Shown here: positions 62,103-64,000 of the stretch, piece by piece
How the letters are laid out: each line of letters begins with the position of its first letter
Position numbering within the stretch: position 1 is the first letter of the stretch
From: Phycisphaerales bacterium
GTDB lineage: Bacteria; Planctomycetota; Phycisphaerae; Phycisphaerales; UBA1924
DNA: 64,000 bases
Direction of reading: 5' to 3'
Assembly (NCBI GenBank): GCA_020846975.1
Contig: JADLCX010000023.1
Location: forward strand, 1-64,000
Notes under the pieces: model-generated
What the model was told of the DNA's origin: nothing
Databases searched by the model: none
The model's input: the letters and a program-made list of their open reading frames with translations, nothing else
Position numbers and translations under genes: made by a program

Positions 62103-62121
62103 GCCGGCTCGGAGAGCCGGC
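62103..62121 (+). repeat. Palindromic element upstream of fusA
   Basis: GCCGGCTC (62103-62110) pairs with GAGCCGGC (62114-62121) around GGA. On the other strand this is one base different from the element inside guaA. It ends 26 nt before the fusA ATG. Confidence 0.65.
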
Positions 62122-62147
62122 ACACCAAAGAAAAGGCAGACTGAACC

Positions 62148-64000
62148 ATGGCCGCTGACCTGTCCCATATCCGCAACTTCGGAATCTGCGCCCACATCGA
62201 CGCCGGCAAGACGACGGTGTCGGAGCGCATCCTGTATTACACGGGCAAGAACTACAAGATCGGCGAGGTGCACGAGGGCACGGCGACGATGGACTTCCTG
62301 CAGGAAGAGCAGGAGCGTGGGATCACGATCCAGTCGGCGGCGACGACGTGCCCGTGGACGTTCAAGGGGCGGGAGTTCAAGTTGAACCTGATCGACACGC
62401 CTGGGCACGTGGACTTCACGATCGAGGTGGAGCGTTCGCTGCGCGTGCTGGACGGGGCGTGCGCGGTGTTTGACGGGAAGGAGGGGGTGGAGGCGCAGTC
62501 GGAGACGGTGTGGCGTCAGGCGGACCGGTACAAGGTGCCGCGGCTGTGCTTCGTGAACAAGATGGACAAGATCGGGGCGAGTTTCGACTTCAGTTTCGGC
62601 ACGATCAAGAGCCGGTTGGGCGCGAACGGGATCGCGATCCAGTATCCGATCGGGACGGGGCACGAGCACAAGGGGATCGTGGACCTGCTGACGCGGCGGG
62701 CGTACTTCTTCGAGGGCGAGAAGGGGGAGAAGGTGATCGAGAGGGACGTGCCGGACGACATGAAGGAGACGATCGAGAAGTGGCGGCACGACATGATCGA
62801 GAAGGTGAGCGAGCTGGACGACGGGTTGATGGAGAAGTACCTGCACGGGACGGAGCCGACGGTCGATGAGTTGAAGGCGGCCCTTCGCAAGGGGACGGTG
62901 TCGCGGCAGTGCTACCCGGTGCTGTGCGGGGCCGCGCTGCGGAACATCGGCGTGCAGATGCTGCTGGACTGCGTGTGCGAGTACCTGCCGAGCCCGACGG
63001 AGAAGCCGGAGGTAACGGGCACGGACCCGCGCGACAAGGACACGGCTCTCTCGCGGCCGCACGACCCGAAGGCTCCGTTCGCGGCGCTGGTGTTCAAGGT
63101 GGTGAGCGATCAGCACGGCGACCTGACGTACATCCGCGTGTACTCGGGGACGCTGACGAAGGGGTCGCGCGTGATCAACCCCGGGAACGGGAAGAAGGAG
63201 AACGCGAGCCGGATCTTCGAGATGCACGCGCAGAACCGGATCCCGCTGGACGAGACCAGCGCGGGCAACATCGTGGCGGTGGTGGGGATCAAGGACAGTT
63301 ACACCGGCGACACGCTGTGCGACGCGGACGACCCGATCATCCTGGAGCGGATGTTCTTCCCCGAGCCGGTGATCGCGATGAGCATCGAGCCGAAGACGCA
63401 GGACGACAAGCGGAAGTTGTCGGAGGCGCTGGGCGTGATCCGTCGCGAGGACCCGAGTTTCCGGTCGAACTTCAACGAAGAGACGGGGCAGACGATCATC
63501 GCCGGCATGGGCGAGCTTCACCTTGAGATCATCAAGAACAAGCTGGTCCGTGACATGAAGATCAACGTGAACGTGGGCAAGCCGAAGGTGAGTTACCGCG
63601 AGGCGATCAGCAAGACGGCCGAGGATGTGCGAGGGCTGTTCAAGAAGCAGACGGGCGGACGCGGCAAGTTCGGCGACTGCACGATCAACATCGAGCCGTT
63701 CTCGGCGGCGCAGGCAGAGGAGGCGGAACTCGACTTTACCGACCAGGTCGCGTTCGAGAACGCGATCACGGGCGGTTCGATCCCGAAGGAGTTCATCCCG
63801 AGCGTGGAGTACGGCGTGCGGCAGGCGGCCAAGAGCGGCGTGTACGCGGGGTATCCGCTGATCAACATCAAGGTGACGCTGACGGACGGCTCGTTCCACG
63901 CGGTGGACTCGGACCAACTGTCGTTCGAGCAGGCGGGCCGGATCGCGTTGCAGGAGGCCGTGCCGAAGGCGGGACCGACGCTGCTGGAGCCGATCATGAA
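62148..64000 (+). CDS. fusA: Translation elongation factor G (3' end outside the window)
   Basis: At least 617 residues, cut by the window edge. It is the GTPase that moves mRNA and tRNAs through the ribosome. Motifs: G1 GICAHIDAGKTT, switch I MDFLQEEQERGITI, G3 DTPGHVDF, G4 NKMDKIGA, domain II (VFKVVSDQHGDLTYIRVYSG), domain III (IAGMGELHLEII) and the start of domain IV (KQTGGRGKFGDC; FTDQVAFENAITGGSIPKEF). AAAGGCAG stands about 9 nt before ATG 62148. No rpsL or rpsG is upstream, so this gene is apart from the usual str operon. Its codons end mostly in G, unlike genes before 54 kb. Confidence 0.96.
   Translation, partial: MAADLSHIRNFGICAHIDAGKTTVSERILYYTGKNYKIGEVHEGTATMDFLQEEQERGITIQSAATTCPWTFKGREFKLNLIDTPGHVDFTIEVERSLRVLDGACAVFDGKEGVEAQSETVWRQADRYKVPRLCFVNKMDKIGASFDFSFGTIKSRLGANGIAIQYPIGTGHEHKGIVDLLTRRAYFFEGEKGEKVIERDVPDDMKETIEKWRHDMIEKVSELDDGLMEKYLHGTEPTVDELKAALRKGTVSRQCYPVLCGAALRNIGVQMLLDCVCEYLPSPTEKPEVTGTDPRDKDTALSRPHDPKAPFAALVFKVVSDQHGDLTYIRVYSGTLTKGSRVINPGNGKKENASRIFEMHAQNRIPLDETSAGNIVAVVGIKDSYTGDTLCDADDPIILERMFFPEPVIAMSIEPKTQDDKRKLSEALGVIRREDPSFRSNFNEETGQTIIAGMGELHLEIIKNKLVRDMKINVNVGKPKVSYREAISKTAEDVRGLFKKQTGGRGKFGDCTINIEPFSAAQAEEAELDFTDQVAFENAITGGSIPKEFIPSVEYGVRQAAKSGVYAGYPLINIKVTLTDGSFHAVDSDQLSFEQAGRIALQEAVPKAGPTLLEPIM

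Larger units (their letters stand above)
61592..62147. other. 556-nt intergenic region between a minus-strand gene and fusA
   Basis: No gene is convincing. The left end is AT-richer and holds the promoter and inverted repeat of the minus-strand gene. A plus-strand promoter (61798-61826), a 13-codon frame at 61905-61946 with AAGGA upstream, and a palindrome at 62103-62121 lie before fusA. The mini-frame is too short to call. Confidence 0.55.

Noticed and set aside
61743..63917. A 724-residue minus-strand frame opposite fusA
   Set aside because: It is a His/Arg/Val/Leu-rich mirror of elongation factor G.
1..64000. CRISPR arrays, tRNA, rRNA, tmRNA, RNase P or SRP RNA, transposases, phage genes
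   Set aside because: I looked through the gaps between genes for regular repeats with spacers, tRNA-like T-loops and transposase-like proteins and found none. A covariance search would be more sensitive.

Overview
The window is strongly G+C-rich DNA that I assign to a planctomycete of the Phycisphaerae type. The evidence is the protein set: a DUF1559-like pseudopilin with an [17 protein letters not shown]-terminus, a PEP-CTERM exported protein, a secreted protein ending in a single dockerin/EF-hand-like motif, a 13-repeat cysteine-rich exported protein, a MoxR-DUF58-VWA (Bat-like) operon, and a full set of Gram-negative envelope genes (lpxB, kdsD, kdsC, LptC/LptA-like, MlaE). No rRNA, tRNA, CRISPR array, transposase or prophage is visible. 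Many long antisense ORFs exist only because of the base composition and are left out.

Layout. 1-9.7 kb: a minus-strand operon running from moxR through DUF58, two VWA proteins and tetratricopeptide/large exported partners, mostly with 4-nt stop/start overlaps. 9.9-12 kb: PEP-CTERM protein and a Cys/Met-metabolism PLP enzyme. 12.7-16.3 kb: rny (RNase Y), a possible PD-(D/E)XK nuclease-like protein, lpxB. 16.5-22.1 kb: cysteine-repeat protein, an aspartate aminotransferase, a zinc-ribbon membrane protein, scpA. 22.3-27.3 kb: kdsD-kdsC-LptC/LptA-like cluster. 27.3-32.7 kb: lone nuoC, TolB-like propeller lipoprotein, a second lipoprotein, two small proteins, xerC. 32.8-36.5 kb: minus-strand operon of RsbW-like kinase, STAS protein, MlaE permease and a LolA/redoxin-like exported protein. 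36.6-40.7 kb: guaA, a DUF2617-like protein, a TraB/GumN-like protein. 40.7-43.9 kb: membrane redox operon (Rieske/ferric-reductase-like) and a SpoIIE-type phosphatase. 44.1-48.5 kb: SDR, aquaporin, GMC oxidoreductase, glyoxalase-fold protein. 48.7-57.2 kb: pseudopilin, rlmN, membrane proteins, WecA-like transferase, ychF, DinB, acetyltransferase, large secreted protein. 57.2-64 kb: DegT aminotransferase, O-antigen-ligase-like protein, an acidic hypothetical protein and the start of fusA.

How the genes work together. lpxB, kdsD, kdsC and the LptC/LptA-like protein belong to lipid A-Kdo synthesis and export. MlaE and the LolA-like protein point to envelope lipid traffic under possible partner-switching control. 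The WecA-like, DegT and O-antigen-ligase-like genes suggest surface polysaccharide.

The most unusual signal is a set of palindromic and short tandem repeats placed inside otherwise conserved genes without breaking the reading frame: two heptamer clusters in rlmN, two elements in the O-antigen-ligase-like gene, and a 20-nt palindrome in guaA that recurs before fusA. Related hairpins sit between genes. Other signals are a 14-nt motif in the same register at two distant promoters, long poly-G tracts in rlmN, and a change of strand composition (C-rich to G-rich on the plus strand) near 54-56 kb that gene orientation does not explain.
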